DNA from: Methylomonas koyamae
GTDB taxonomy: Bacteria > Pseudomonadota > Gammaproteobacteria > Methylococcales > Methylomonadaceae
Reading direction: 5' to 3'
NCBI RefSeq assembly: GCF_019669905.1
Contig: NZ_AP019777.1
Location: 2,728,001 to 2,792,000, forward strand
DNA: 64,000 nt
Positions 45,926 to 54,999 of this stretch are shown here, piece after piece. Within the stretch, counting starts at the first letter, position 1, and each line of letters begins with the position of its first letter. Under the pieces are notes generated by a model that did not search any database, was not told the DNA's origin, and saw only the letters and a list, made by a program, of their open reading frames with translations. Position numbers and translations under genes: made by a program.

Positions 45926-48900
45926 TTAGGCATCTTCTTTCCATAACAGCGTAGTTAACTGATCCACCGTTAATGGCCGCGCAAACAGATACCCCTGCGC
46001 TTCTTGGCAGCCCAAGGTTTTGAGGAAACTGGCTTGCTGTTCGGTTTCCACGCCTTCGGCGATACAGCTGATTTTCAGGCTACGCGCCAGATTGATTACG
46101 GCATGCACGATGGCTTCGTCATCAGGATCTCCCGGCACGTCACGCACAAAGGATTGGTCGATTTTCAGTTTGTCTATCGCAAACCGCTTTAAATAACTCA
46201 AACTCGAATAACCGGTACCAAAATCATCGATGGAAAAGCGCACGCCCATCGCTTTGAGTTCCTGCATGACGGTTAGCACCTTGTCGGGATCGGTCACCAG
46301 GATCGATTCGGTCAGCTCCAGTTCCAGATACTGTGGCGGCAAACCGCTGTCCGCCAAACACGCCTTGATCAGGCCTAGCAGGTTATTACGGCTGAATTGT
46401 GCGTAAGACACGTTCACCGCCACCGTCAACGACCGCCCTTGATCCAGCCACTGTTTGGCTTGCAAGCAGGCTTGCCGCATCACGAAATGGCCCAAATCAA
46501 CTATGAAACCGCTTTCTTCGGCTACGCCTATGAACTCGGCGGGCGCAACCGATCCCATGCTAGGGTGCTGCCAACGCAACAGGGCTTCTACGCCCTGAAC
46601 TTCCAGAGTATCCAGCTGAAACTGCGGCTGGTAACACAGAAAAAATTGCCCTAGTCCCAACCCCTGGCGCATTTCAACTTCCAGTTGCATGCGGCGGGCA
46701 ATCTGTCGATTCATCGCATCGGTGAAGAACTGGTAATTGTTACGTCCCCGCACTTTTGCCTGATACAACGCCGTATCGGCTTTTTTCAACAAGGTATCGA
46801 AATCCTGACCGTCATCCGGACAAATGCTGATGCCGATGCTACACGACAGATTGAAGGCGGTTTGTTCGATCTCAAAAGGCTGAGACAGGGTATCCAGTAT
46901 TTTTTGCGAGATATCAACCATGTTCTCAGGACTGTTCACATCACTGAGCACAATCACAAATTCATCGCCACCGATTCGACTAACAGTATCCATGTCACGT
47001 AAGCAAAACGATAAGCGGCGCGCCGCTTCCAGCAACAATTGATCGCCGGCGGGATGCCCCAAGGTATCGTTGATGTTCTTGAAATGATCCAAGTCCAGAT
47101 ATAGCATGGCTGCCAGCCTATCCAAGCGCTGACTGCGGGCGCGAATCTGCTCGAAACGATCTCGCAGTAGAATGCGGTTGGGTAGACCGGTCAGTGGATC
47201 ATGATGGGCCAAATGCTCGATTCGCTGTTGGGCTTGAATATAATCGGTGATGTCCATGAACACCCCGATATAACCGGTCAGTTGGCCCTGACTGTTTTTG
47301 ACCGCGCTGATGCCCAACCATTGTGGATAGATAGCGCCATTCTTGCGTCGATTCCAGATTTCACCTTGCCAATAGCCGATATCCTTGATATCCCGCCACA
47401 TCTGCAGGTAAAACGTTGCATCATGACGGCTGGATTTCAAAATGCGCGGTGATTGACCCATCACTTCGTCAGCCGAGTAGCCGGTTATGTCAGTAAATGC
47501 CTGATTGACCGATAAGATGCGGGTTTCCAGATCGGTGATCATCACCGCTTCCCGGCTGGAGCGGAATACCTGGGCATGCATTTCCAGCATTTGCTGCCCT
47601 CGATTACGCTGCAATAAAGCCCAGGTGTTATTGGCAAACATTTCCAGTACCGTGGCATCGCTCAGGTCATAAGGCGCGCTTTTATTGCCGACCCCCATGA
47701 TCATTACCACCAGACCGGCCTCGATGACCGGCACACTCATATGACGCGACAGCTTGACATGCCCGTCCGGTAAACCGCGTTTTTCCACCAATGCCTGATA
47801 ATCGTTGTGAATCACGGTCTGACGCCGCCTAAAGCAATCCGCCCATACACCGGCTCGCGATATAGGATAATGATTGTCGTATATTGCGTTGCAATAGCGC
47901 AGGGTATTGTTCGACCAGGCACCAAGCGTAAGCGTTTCCTGATCGAAATTGACGAAATGCACATAAGCGATGTCGCTTCCGGTCAGGCTCTCAGCCTGCT
48001 TTAATGCAAAATTTAGCAACTCTTGTTCGGACATGCTGTGGGACTGCGTAGTCAACAGCAACAACGCTTGGTTTCGTTTCGTCACCAGTTCGCGTTCCCG
48101 CTCGGTACGCAAGCGGTTACAAAACCAAACGATCAGCTCGGCCAAACCGTCGACAAACTGTTGTTCTTCTTTGAAAAACGGACCGTGATCGATTTCATCG
48201 TGCGGTTTGTCATAACCCACGATAATTTCCCCGGAAGGACCATTGTCCAAGACGATTTGGCCGTGCAGAGCTGACAGCATGCGATTGGCACCGGATGTTT
48301 GATAAGTCTCACCCTGTAATTCGATGCGTATCTGGGTGTCTTCTGGATACAACATACCGGGGGGGATCAAAGTCAGTAGCTCCGCAAAAAAGCCGGACTG
48401 TTCCTGACTCAAGCGCGCCAATCGCGAAACCGCATAAATGGCGCGCAATTCCTTGATGCGTTCGCGCAAGGCCAATGATTGTTGATGCAACAGCGCATCC
48501 CGTTCCAACAAGGCTTGTTCGGCTTGCTTGCGCCGGCCAATGTCCTCGATGATCGCCACACAATAGTCCAGGCTACTATCAACCTTCCTGACCGCATTGA
48601 CCGCAATGTACGCATCCAGAATAGAGCCGTCCTGTCTTACGAATCGCTTGTCTATCTGGTATGAATCGAGGTCTTTATTCAGTAGTCGCTGAAACTGCTT
48701 CAGCTCGGATTCGACGTCGTCCGGATGCGTCATTTCCAGCCAAGTCATGCGAGACAAGGCCTGACGTGAATAGCCCAGCATCTCGCACAACTTGTCGTTG
48801 ACTTCGATCCAACCTTTGTCTGGACTAAGCGACGCCATACCGACCGGCGACGAATCGAAGTAAGCCATGAAATGACGGCGGCTGGCATCCAGCGCACTGC

Positions 48901-49483
48901 GTTGGGCCACATTCTGAGTTTGGTCGATGATGGAGATCAGGATTTCATGAGCGTCCTGATCTTCGCCTTCCAACAAAGTCCCGTGCAAGTCGCCGATGAA
49001 CACCAGCTTATCCGCCGTTTTCAAGCCAACCTGTGTGATCTGATCTTGACCTTCTTGCTGGGTGCGCTGGAAAAACTTCTGCAAGCGCGCATGATCCTGA
49101 TTTTGTATCAGGCTCGGCAGAAAATGTGAACGCAAATGCTGTCGCCTGAGATTGAAGCGGCGTTCGGCTTCGCTATTGCACTCCCGAATCACCCCCATCA
49201 GATCGACCACCAGCACAGGCAAGGGCAAGTTATTAAAAAACTGGCTAAAGCGGCGCATGCTGAATTCCGTTTGCAGCTGGCTTTGCCTGAGTTCATCATT
49301 CTGGATTTCCAACTCGGCTTGGTAGATTTTCAGATCCTCCACCATATCCGATATATTTGCTTCGCCGCGTTGTACCGCCTGCAGGGCAAAATCGAAATCG
49401 CCGTCACGCAACGCCTTCAGCGCTCGTTGACGGTGCATTTGAGCATCCTTACTAACGGCCTGATTGTTATTGGGCTCATTCAT
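45926..49483 (-). CDS. Cyclic-di-GMP regulator: PAS-PAS-GAF-PAS-GGDEF-EAL protein
   Basis: 1,185 residues. After an N-terminal helical region come two PAS domains (about 75-190 and 205-320), a GAF-like domain (about 460-620), another PAS (about 640-770), a GGDEF domain (IGGDEF near 837, after LYLDLDHFKNINDTLGHPAGD) and an EAL domain (VEALLRW near 963, then ELTESILV, IDDFGTGYSSLSYLKRF). Both the GGDEF and EAL signatures are intact, so it could make or destroy cyclic-di-GMP. No membrane segments, so a cytosolic sensor. Its start overlaps the stop of the CheB/CheR gene by 8 bases, implying a joint signalling module. Confidence 0.92.
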   Translation of the reverse strand: MNEPNNNQAVSKDAQMHRQRALKALRDGDFDFALQAVQRGEANISDMVEDLKIYQAELEIQNDELRQSQLQTEFSMRRFSQFFNNLPLPVLVVDLMGVIRECNSEAERRFNLRRQHLRSHFLPSLIQNQDHARLQKFFQRTQQEGQDQITQVGLKTADKLVFIGDLHGTLLEGEDQDAHEILISIIDQTQNVAQRSALDASRRHFMAYFDSSPVGMASLSPDKGWIEVNDKLCEMLGYSRQALSRMTWLEMTHPDDVESELKQFQRLLNKDLDSYQIDKRFVRQDGSILDAYIAVNAVRKVDSSLDYCVAIIEDIGRRKQAEQALLERDALLHQQSLALRERIKELRAIYAVSRLARLSQEQSGFFAELLTLIPPGMLYPEDTQIRIELQGETYQTSGANRMLSALHGQIVLDNGPSGEIIVGYDKPHDEIDHGPFFKEEQQFVDGLAELIVWFCNRLRTERERELVTKRNQALLLLTTQSHSMSEQELLNFALKQAESLTGSDIAYVHFVNFDQETLTLGAWSNNTLRYCNAIYDNHYPISRAGVWADCFRRRQTVIHNDYQALVEKRGLPDGHVKLSRHMSVPVIEAGLVVMIMGVGNKSAPYDLSDATVLEMFANNTWALLQRNRGQQMLEMHAQVFRSSREAVMITDLETRILSVNQAFTDITGYSADEVMGQSPRILKSSRHDATFYLQMWRDIKDIGYWQGEIWNRRKNGAIYPQWLGISAVKNSQGQLTGYIGVFMDITDYIQAQQRIEHLAHHDPLTGLPNRILLRDRFEQIRARSQRLDRLAAMLYLDLDHFKNINDTLGHPAGDQLLLEAARRLSFCLRDMDTVSRIGGDEFVIVLSDVNSPENMVDISQKILDTLSQPFEIEQTAFNLSCSIGISICPDDGQDFDTLLKKADTALYQAKVRGRNNYQFFTDAMNRQIARRMQLEVEMRQGLGLGQFFLCYQPQFQLDTLEVQGVEALLRWQHPSMGSVAPAEFIGVAEESGFIVDLGHFVMRQACLQAKQWLDQGRSLTVAVNVSYAQFSRNNLLGLIKACLADSGLPPQYLELELTESILVTDPDKVLTVMQELKAMGVRFSIDDFGTGYSSLSYLKRFAIDKLKIDQSFVRDVPGDPDDEAIVHAVINLARSLKISCIAEGVETEQQASFLKTLGCQEAQGYLFARPLTVDQLTTLLWKEDA

Positions 49484-52445
49484 GCGGTCGCCCGCCCTCC
49501 ACCCATGCGGTGATATTCACATGACTGACCACCACGCCACCGGCCGGGTGGCGCACCGGCGCTACGTGCATCAGAAACCAACGCCGTTCCGAGGGGGAAT
49601 GACAAGGATATTCGATAGAAAAATGCTGCCTGTCGCCGTTCAACACATGGTGAATCCCCTGCAGCACCTGCTGCACCACTTCGGCGTCAGAGCCGTCCTG
49701 AATCCGGCAGACCTCCAGGTAATTACAGCCTGGCCCGCTGTGCGCCATGCCACGATCACCATTGCGCTCGGCAAATTCTCGCCAGGCCTGGTTGACCTGA
49801 ACGATGCGGCCCAGATTGTCCAGTACAGCGATGTGTTCGGGCAGCGAATCCAGAATGCCCTGCAACCGCTGCATATCCTTCAAATTGGTGATGTCGAATA
49901 AGGTCACCACCGCCCCGGAAATGTTGCGGGGCTGATCGATATAAGGCAAGGAACGCACCAAATACCAATGATGATCCCAGGTTTTGACCTCCCGTTCGCA
50001 GACCTGTGCGGTCTCCATCACCCGGTGCAGATCAGCCAGAAACTCCGGATATTCCATTTGATGGGTGAAATCGTCGATCGGGCGGCCAATATCGCCTTCC
50101 CGAATCCGAAAAATCTTGCTGGCTTCCGGCGTAAAGCGGGTGAGTTTGAGATTGCTATCCACGAATACCGTGGGAATCAGCGCTGCCTTGGTCATGTTGT
50201 CCAAATCAGCATTCAGACGGTTAAGGATTTCTATCTTTTCCTGATTCTCGGAATTGACCGTGTACAACTCTTCATTGACCGATTGCAATTCCTCGTTGGT
50301 GCTCTGTAATTCTTCATTGGATGCCATCAACTCTTCATTGGTGGCCTGCAACTCTTCATTGGAAGTTTCCAGCTCTTCAATGGTGGCCTGCAAACTGTCC
50401 CGAGTAGCCGACAAGTCGCGTTCGAGCGAATTTATCCGCTCATTGGTCACCGCGCTGACGTCGATGGGTTCCGGATCAATCATCTGCAAATCGTTGGGCT
50501 GCGCTTCGAACACCATCAAAAAATGCAGATCGGCGCCCACTTCCGGAATCACAGGATAAACCACCACCCGCACCAGTTCGGAGCCACCCCGCCCAGGGTC
50601 AAACATTTGCGGCTCCGAACGTAACGGCGTATTGTCCTTGCTCACCTTGTGCAACAGGGCAATGCCGACCGGCGCCAGCTTGCCGACCAACAGCTTGGAC
50701 ACTTCCAAGCTGGCGCTGCCTTCCGCGATGCGCATGTAGCGCTGGGCATCCCCATAGACATGCACCAGCTCGCGCTCTTCATTAATCAGCAGGGCCGGCG
50801 GCGCATAGTGTTTTATCAACTGGTTCATGCCACTCTCGATGGTGGCCGCCTCGCTGGTCCAACTGCGCTCCCGCCTGATCTGACTGATACGCAAGCGACT
50901 TTCATTGCGTTTGCCAGTGTCTTTAAAATCCAGCGGCAAAGACACCGGGCGCAATAGCCGGTAAATCTTGTGCTTGGCGTTAATGACTGCAAATTCCTTG
51001 TGCAACGCGCCTAGCGATTCACTGGAACCCAGAAATAGAAAGCCGTTGTGTGTCAGGGCATACTGAAACCGCAACAAGGCCTTTTCCTGCGCAACGGTTT
51101 CGAAGTAAATCAGAGTATTGCGGCAAGTGACCAAGTTCATGCGGGTAAACGGCGGGTCTTCCAGCACATTGTGCCGGGCGAACACGATATGCTGCCGAAT
51201 GTCGTTCTTGACTACGAACTGGTTCCCGCTGCGAGTGAAAAAACGCTCCAGACGTTCGGGGGACAACTCATTAACGATACCTTCGGAATATACCCCGGCG
51301 CTTGCGAAATCAATGTGGGTCTGCTCTACATCGGTTGCAAAAATTTTAAGCTGTGGCCAGCGTTTGAAACGTTCACAGACTTCGGCAAACATCATGGCCA
51401 GCGAATAGGCTTCCTCGCCGGTGGAACAACCGGCCACCCAGACCCTGATCGGTTGGGCATCTTTATGTTCCTGCACCAAGGTATCGACGACCGCCTGCTC
51501 CAGCGTCTGGAAACTTTCCGGATCGCGAAAAAAATTGGTCACCGGAATCAGGGTATCGCGTTTTAGTGTAAGTACTTCAGCACGATCGCTTTCCAACAGA
51601 CCAAGATAGTTGCCCAGATCGCGCACGTGCCTGACCTGCATCCGCCGCTCAATGCGGCGCATCACCGTCGTAGGTTTGTATTCCTTGAAGTTGATGCCGC
51701 CTTCCTGATAGAGCAAACGGAAGATGCCTTCCATCGGATTGTCGTATCCGGTGGTTTTATCTTTCGTGACTTTGACTTGCGGCGGATGGATATTTTTGAC
51801 GTGAGCCGCCACCCGGGCTGCCAGTACTTCCGGCGGCAACACTTCATCGACCAAACCGGTCGCCATTACACTGCGCGGCATGCCGTCGAATTTGGCCGTT
51901 TCCGGATCCTGTGCCAAGAGAAAACCGCCTGCATCGTTGATGGCTACGGCACCGCGTGTACCATCCGAACCCGTGCCGGACAAAATCACACCGACACATC
52001 GATTGAGAAATTCCTTGGCCAGCGAATTGAAAAACAAATCAATGGGTAAACTGAGTGTATGCGGACTTTTCGGTACCAGGCGAAGATGGCAACCCGCCAT
52101 GGTCATGTTCTTGCCCGGTGGAATCAGGTAGACATGATTGGCCTGCACAGACAAGCCGTTTTCCGCCATCAACACCGGCATGGTGGTATGGCGGGACAGT
52201 AAGTTGTCCATCATGCTCTTGTGGTCTGGGGACAGATGTTGAATCACCACAATGGCAGCGCCAATATCGACAGGCAATTCGTCAAAGAAGCGTTCAAGCG
52301 CATCGAGACCGCCAGCCGAGGCGCCTATGGCCACGACATAGCCTTTGAAATCTTCTTTAATCGCCGCTTTTTTTACAGCCTTGGCAGGCTTTTGGGGTGC
52401 GGTTGATGACTGGACCGCCTTCTGATCATCTGAGTTTCGCGCCAT
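49476..52445 (-). CDS. CheB-CheR fusion with coiled coil and PAS domains
   Basis: 989 residues. A CheB methylesterase domain (about 35-220: AIGASAGGLDALERFFDEL, VIQHLSPDHKS, GTGSDGTRGA) is fused to a CheR methyltransferase domain (about 245-490: FKEYKPTTVMRRIERRMQ, VWVAGCSTGEEAYSLAMMF). A coiled coil of repeats of the type TNEELQ-SNEELQ lies near 670-745, and PAS domains follow (about 750-855 and 870-985). Such hybrids are sensory proteins outside classical chemotaxis. There is no receiver domain in CheB. The IS3 element sits just upstream and may have cut its promoter. Confidence 0.93.
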   Translation of the reverse strand: MARNSDDQKAVQSSTAPQKPAKAVKKAAIKEDFKGYVVAIGASAGGLDALERFFDELPVDIGAAIVVIQHLSPDHKSMMDNLLSRHTTMPVLMAENGLSVQANHVYLIPPGKNMTMAGCHLRLVPKSPHTLSLPIDLFFNSLAKEFLNRCVGVILSGTGSDGTRGAVAINDAGGFLLAQDPETAKFDGMPRSVMATGLVDEVLPPEVLAARVAAHVKNIHPPQVKVTKDKTTGYDNPMEGIFRLLYQEGGINFKEYKPTTVMRRIERRMQVRHVRDLGNYLGLLESDRAEVLTLKRDTLIPVTNFFRDPESFQTLEQAVVDTLVQEHKDAQPIRVWVAGCSTGEEAYSLAMMFAEVCERFKRWPQLKIFATDVEQTHIDFASAGVYSEGIVNELSPERLERFFTRSGNQFVVKNDIRQHIVFARHNVLEDPPFTRMNLVTCRNTLIYFETVAQEKALLRFQYALTHNGFLFLGSSESLGALHKEFAVINAKHKIYRLLRPVSLPLDFKDTGKRNESRLRISQIRRERSWTSEAATIESGMNQLIKHYAPPALLINEERELVHVYGDAQRYMRIAEGSASLEVSKLLVGKLAPVGIALLHKVSKDNTPLRSEPQMFDPGRGGSELVRVVVYPVIPEVGADLHFLMVFEAQPNDLQMIDPEPIDVSAVTNERINSLERDLSATRDSLQATIEELETSNEELQATNEELMASNEELQSTNEELQSVNEELYTVNSENQEKIEILNRLNADLDNMTKAALIPTVFVDSNLKLTRFTPEASKIFRIREGDIGRPIDDFTHQMEYPEFLADLHRVMETAQVCEREVKTWDHHWYLVRSLPYIDQPRNISGAVVTLFDITNLKDMQRLQGILDSLPEHIAVLDNLGRIVQVNQAWREFAERNGDRGMAHSGPGCNYLEVCRIQDGSDAEVVQQVLQGIHHVLNGDRQHFSIEYPCHSPSERRWFLMHVAPVRHPAGGVVVSHVNITAWVEGGRPHE

Positions 52446-52614
52446 GATGCGAAGAAACCTATTGTGTTAGTAATTAAGAAAAATCGATGGGCAATCACCT
52501 GAATTGAGCTGATATCCCCATCAGAAGGTTTTTTTCATTTTTCCTGCACTGCACACATTATAGTATCAATGACATTGAATCGCCCCGGGAATCTCGGAGG
52601 CCATAGGTTGTGAG

Positions 52615-53517
52615 TCACGCTGCCATGACGGACTCGGGAAGTTGCCGATAATAGTTAGCCTCCGCTTCGGCTGGTGGGATATTACCAATCGATCCCAACA
52701 GCCGTCGATGATTAAACCAATCCACCCAAGTCAATGTAGCGAGTTCAACGGCTTCGCGGCTCTTCCAGGATTGCTTGTGAATCAGTTCGGTTTTGTACAA
52801 ACCATTAATAGTTTCAGCCAAGGCATTGTCATAAGAGTCACCCACACTGCCTACCGAAGCTTCAACGCCGGCCTCGGCTAAACGCTCGGTATAGCGGATC
52901 GAAACGTACTGCACGCCTCGATCGCTATGGTGAATCAAGCCGCCATCGCGCTGGGGTTGCCGGTCATGAAGCGCCTGCTCCAGTGCGTCCAGCACAAAGT
53001 CGGTATGCGCCGATGACGATACCTTCCAACCGACGATGTAGCGGGCAAACACATCGATCACGAAGGCCACGTAAACGAAGCCCTGCCAGGTTTTGACATA
53101 GGTGAAGTCCGCCACCCACAAGGCATTCGGTCGTACGGCGCTGAACTGCCGATTCACCCGATCCAGAGGACACTCCGCGTTGGCATCGCTGAAGGTGGTC
53201 TTGATGGTTTTGCCACGCCTGACGCCTTTCAGCTCCAGGCTTCGCATGAGGCGTTCCACCGTACAACGGGCCACGGTTAAGCCCTCGCGTTTCAATTGAA
53301 TCCAGACTTTACGCGCGCCGTAATTTTGGAAGCTATCATTCCAAACTCGACGAATTTGCTGACTGAGGGCCTCGTCCTGCTTGGCGCGATGCGACCGCAA
53401 CTCAGGATTGGCTTTGCGCGCCGCATGCAGGTAATACGTCGATGGGGCAATCGGCAGAACTTTGCAGATTGGCTCGACCCCATAGCCATCGCGATGCTCG
53501 TCGATGAACGCTTTCAT
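52615..53517 (-). CDS. IS3-family transposase OrfB (DDE integrase domain)
   Basis: 300 residues. HTH_21-type start (AFIDEHRDGYGVEPICKVLPIAPSTYY), then the rve catalytic core: LWVADFTYVKTWQGFVYVAF gives the first D, LIHHSDRGVQYVSI the second, and DSYDNALAETINGLYKTELIH the E. It overlaps orfA by 4 bases; a programmed frameshift would make the OrfAB fusion. It is intact. Confidence 0.94.
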   Translation of the reverse strand: MKAFIDEHRDGYGVEPICKVLPIAPSTYYLHAARKANPELRSHRAKQDEALSQQIRRVWNDSFQNYGARKVWIQLKREGLTVARCTVERLMRSLELKGVRRGKTIKTTFSDANAECPLDRVNRQFSAVRPNALWVADFTYVKTWQGFVYVAFVIDVFARYIVGWKVSSSAHTDFVLDALEQALHDRQPQRDGGLIHHSDRGVQYVSIRYTERLAEAGVEASVGSVGDSYDNALAETINGLYKTELIHKQSWKSREAVELATLTWVDWFNHRRLLGSIGNIPPAEAEANYYRQLPESVMAA

Positions 53518-53843
53518 GGCTTGAACCGGCGGTCGAGCTCCGCCTGCGCAAAATACGCCGAGGCCTTACGCAGGATCTCGTTGGCCTGGCGTAACTCCCG
53601 GACTTCCCGCTCCAGCGCCTTGATGCGTTCCGCGCCATTGCCGGACACTTCTATGCTCGAGCTAGTGATCGGTTGTGTTTGCCTCAGCCAGCGACGTAAC
53701 GTCTCCGCCGTGCAGCCAAACTTGGCCGAAATTGATTGGATAGCGGCCCATTCCGACGGGTATTCATCTTGATGCTCTCGCACCATGCGAACCGCTCGTT
53801 CTCGAATTTCCGATGAATAATGCTTGCTCGTTTTCTCGTTCAT
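53514..53843 (-). CDS. IS3-family transposase OrfA
   Basis: 109 residues with the HTH_8-type start (HYSSEIRERAVRMVREHQDEYPSEWAAIQSISAKFGCTAETLRRWLRQ) followed by a leucine-zipper-like helix (IKALEREVRELRQANEILRKASAYF). This is the DNA-binding partner of OrfB. Confidence 0.93.
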   Translation of the reverse strand: MNEKTSKHYSSEIRERAVRMVREHQDEYPSEWAAIQSISAKFGCTAETLRRWLRQTQPITSSSIEVSGNGAERIKALEREVRELRQANEILRKASAYFAQAELDRRFKP

Positions 53844-53890
53844 TGCTCCATTCTCTCAAAGGTTGGAGCCTCCGAGGAAACCAGGGCGAT

Positions 53891-54502
53891 TCACATGCTT
53901 ACCTTCTGGAATGCATGTTGGCAATCCTGACAAATACCATATACAACATCCAGACAACCTGTTTTTTGACTTAAAGCAATCTCATCCGCTTCCAACCAGT
54001 TTTCTTTGACCCGGAGGCGATTGCAATTGCTGCAGCGCACTAGGGTTTGTTTGGTGCGCTCTTTTGCACAGCGAGCAGACAAACCTCTGACACGCGGCTC
54101 CTTGTTGATGCAGATTGTGCTCACTCGCAAAAAACCGACGTTATCAGGTTGCAGGCTCATCCGCATGAAACGTCTTTCAAAAGGGGCATCACAACGAAAA
54201 TCGATACTAATGGTTTGCCCGGCTATGCGAACTTTGTCGAATAAATCCAGCCAGTACTGTTTAGTCACCTTACCACTAATGAAATCAAGCAATGGCTTAC
54301 CAAGCACTTCACTTTTGAAAACCCCAACGCCGTCATTCTGGCCAGCAAATTCATCCCAGACGCCCTCTATGCTAATGATCAAATTATCCTGATCCAGCAC
54401 GTATGTTAGGGTATCGCTTAATTGGTCGCGGCCAGACTCTGACAGGATCGCTTTTGAATGATTTAATCTGCGCCCGTTTTTCTTGATTTGGGATAAATGC
54501 AT
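53891..54502 (-). CDS. PAS-like protein with a Cys4 zinc-type motif; 3' end altered by the IS3
   Basis: 203 residues. The middle resembles a PAS sensor (DTLTYVLDQDNLIISIEGVWDEFAG, then FERRFMRMSLQPDNVGFLRVST). The C-terminus has two Cys pairs, RCSNCNRL and GICQDCQ, about 35 residues apart, likely binding zinc. Its TGA stop comes from the first bases of the IS3 terminal repeat. Without the IS the frame would run four codons further (SLIL) and stop, so the loss is trivial. Originally it was probably the first gene of the CheB/CheR-GGDEF/EAL cluster. Confidence 0.8.
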   Translation of the reverse strand: MHLSQIKKNGRRLNHSKAILSESGRDQLSDTLTYVLDQDNLIISIEGVWDEFAGQNDGVGVFKSEVLGKPLLDFISGKVTKQYWLDLFDKVRIAGQTISIDFRCDAPFERRFMRMSLQPDNVGFLRVSTICINKEPRVRGLSARCAKERTKQTLVRCSNCNRLRVKENWLEADEIALSQKTGCLDVVYGICQDCQHAFQKVSM

Positions 54503-54680
54503 AATTGCCTGACAAAAAGCACAATGGTAATTAGAGTAGATAAGACTTGTTGCTGCAAATAAACGAGTTAAAATAAAGAGTTATAACTAGATCTGGTGTA
54601 GGGCCCAACTTGAAGAGAGGAGGCGTCCTCTGCTGAAATGAGATTGTCGAGATCGAATAACAGCAAACACGAGAAACGCC

Positions 54681-54926
54681 ATGAACAAAGATAACGCAAA
54701 AGACAGGGAATGTGCAGGTTCTATTAAGGATGCCTTGACTGATTTATTGAGGAGTGGAGCCCGCGCTTTAATTCAACAGGCCGTTGAAGCGGAGCTCCAA
54801 GCCTTTATGAACAACTACCGGAATGTCACTGACTTGCAAGGCCGCCAGACGGTGGTTCGCAATGGGTATTTACCTGAACGAGACATCGTCACAGGCGTCG
54901 GGAACGTAGTCGTCAAAATTCCCAAG
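54681..54926 (+). pseudogene. N-terminal fragment of an IS256-type transposase
   Basis: About 82 codons starting MNKDNAKDRECAGSIKDALT and continuing LRSGARALIQQAVEAELQAF, the usual beginning of an IS256/IS285-type transposase, different from the intact element at 29483-30811. It is cut at 54926 by the terminal repeat of a second IS256 element. Upstream (54590-54680) is its own leader, but its outer end was not found. Confidence 0.8.
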
Positions 54927-54999
54927 GAGGGTGTCCTGAATTTTGTGTAAACGAGTTTGGGTTAGTCGCTTGGCATCCGTTCTTCGAACTGTATGCTAA

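Larger units (their letters stand above)
52576..53893 (-). mobile_element. IS3-family insertion sequence
   Basis: 1,318 bp. The terminal repeats begin TGAATCGCCC on both ends and run to TCGGAGGC, about 26 bp with mismatches. A 3-bp duplication CAT flanks it (52573-52575 and 53894-53896). It holds orfA and orfB. It has landed between the PAS/zinc-cysteine gene and the CheB/CheR gene. Confidence 0.92.
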
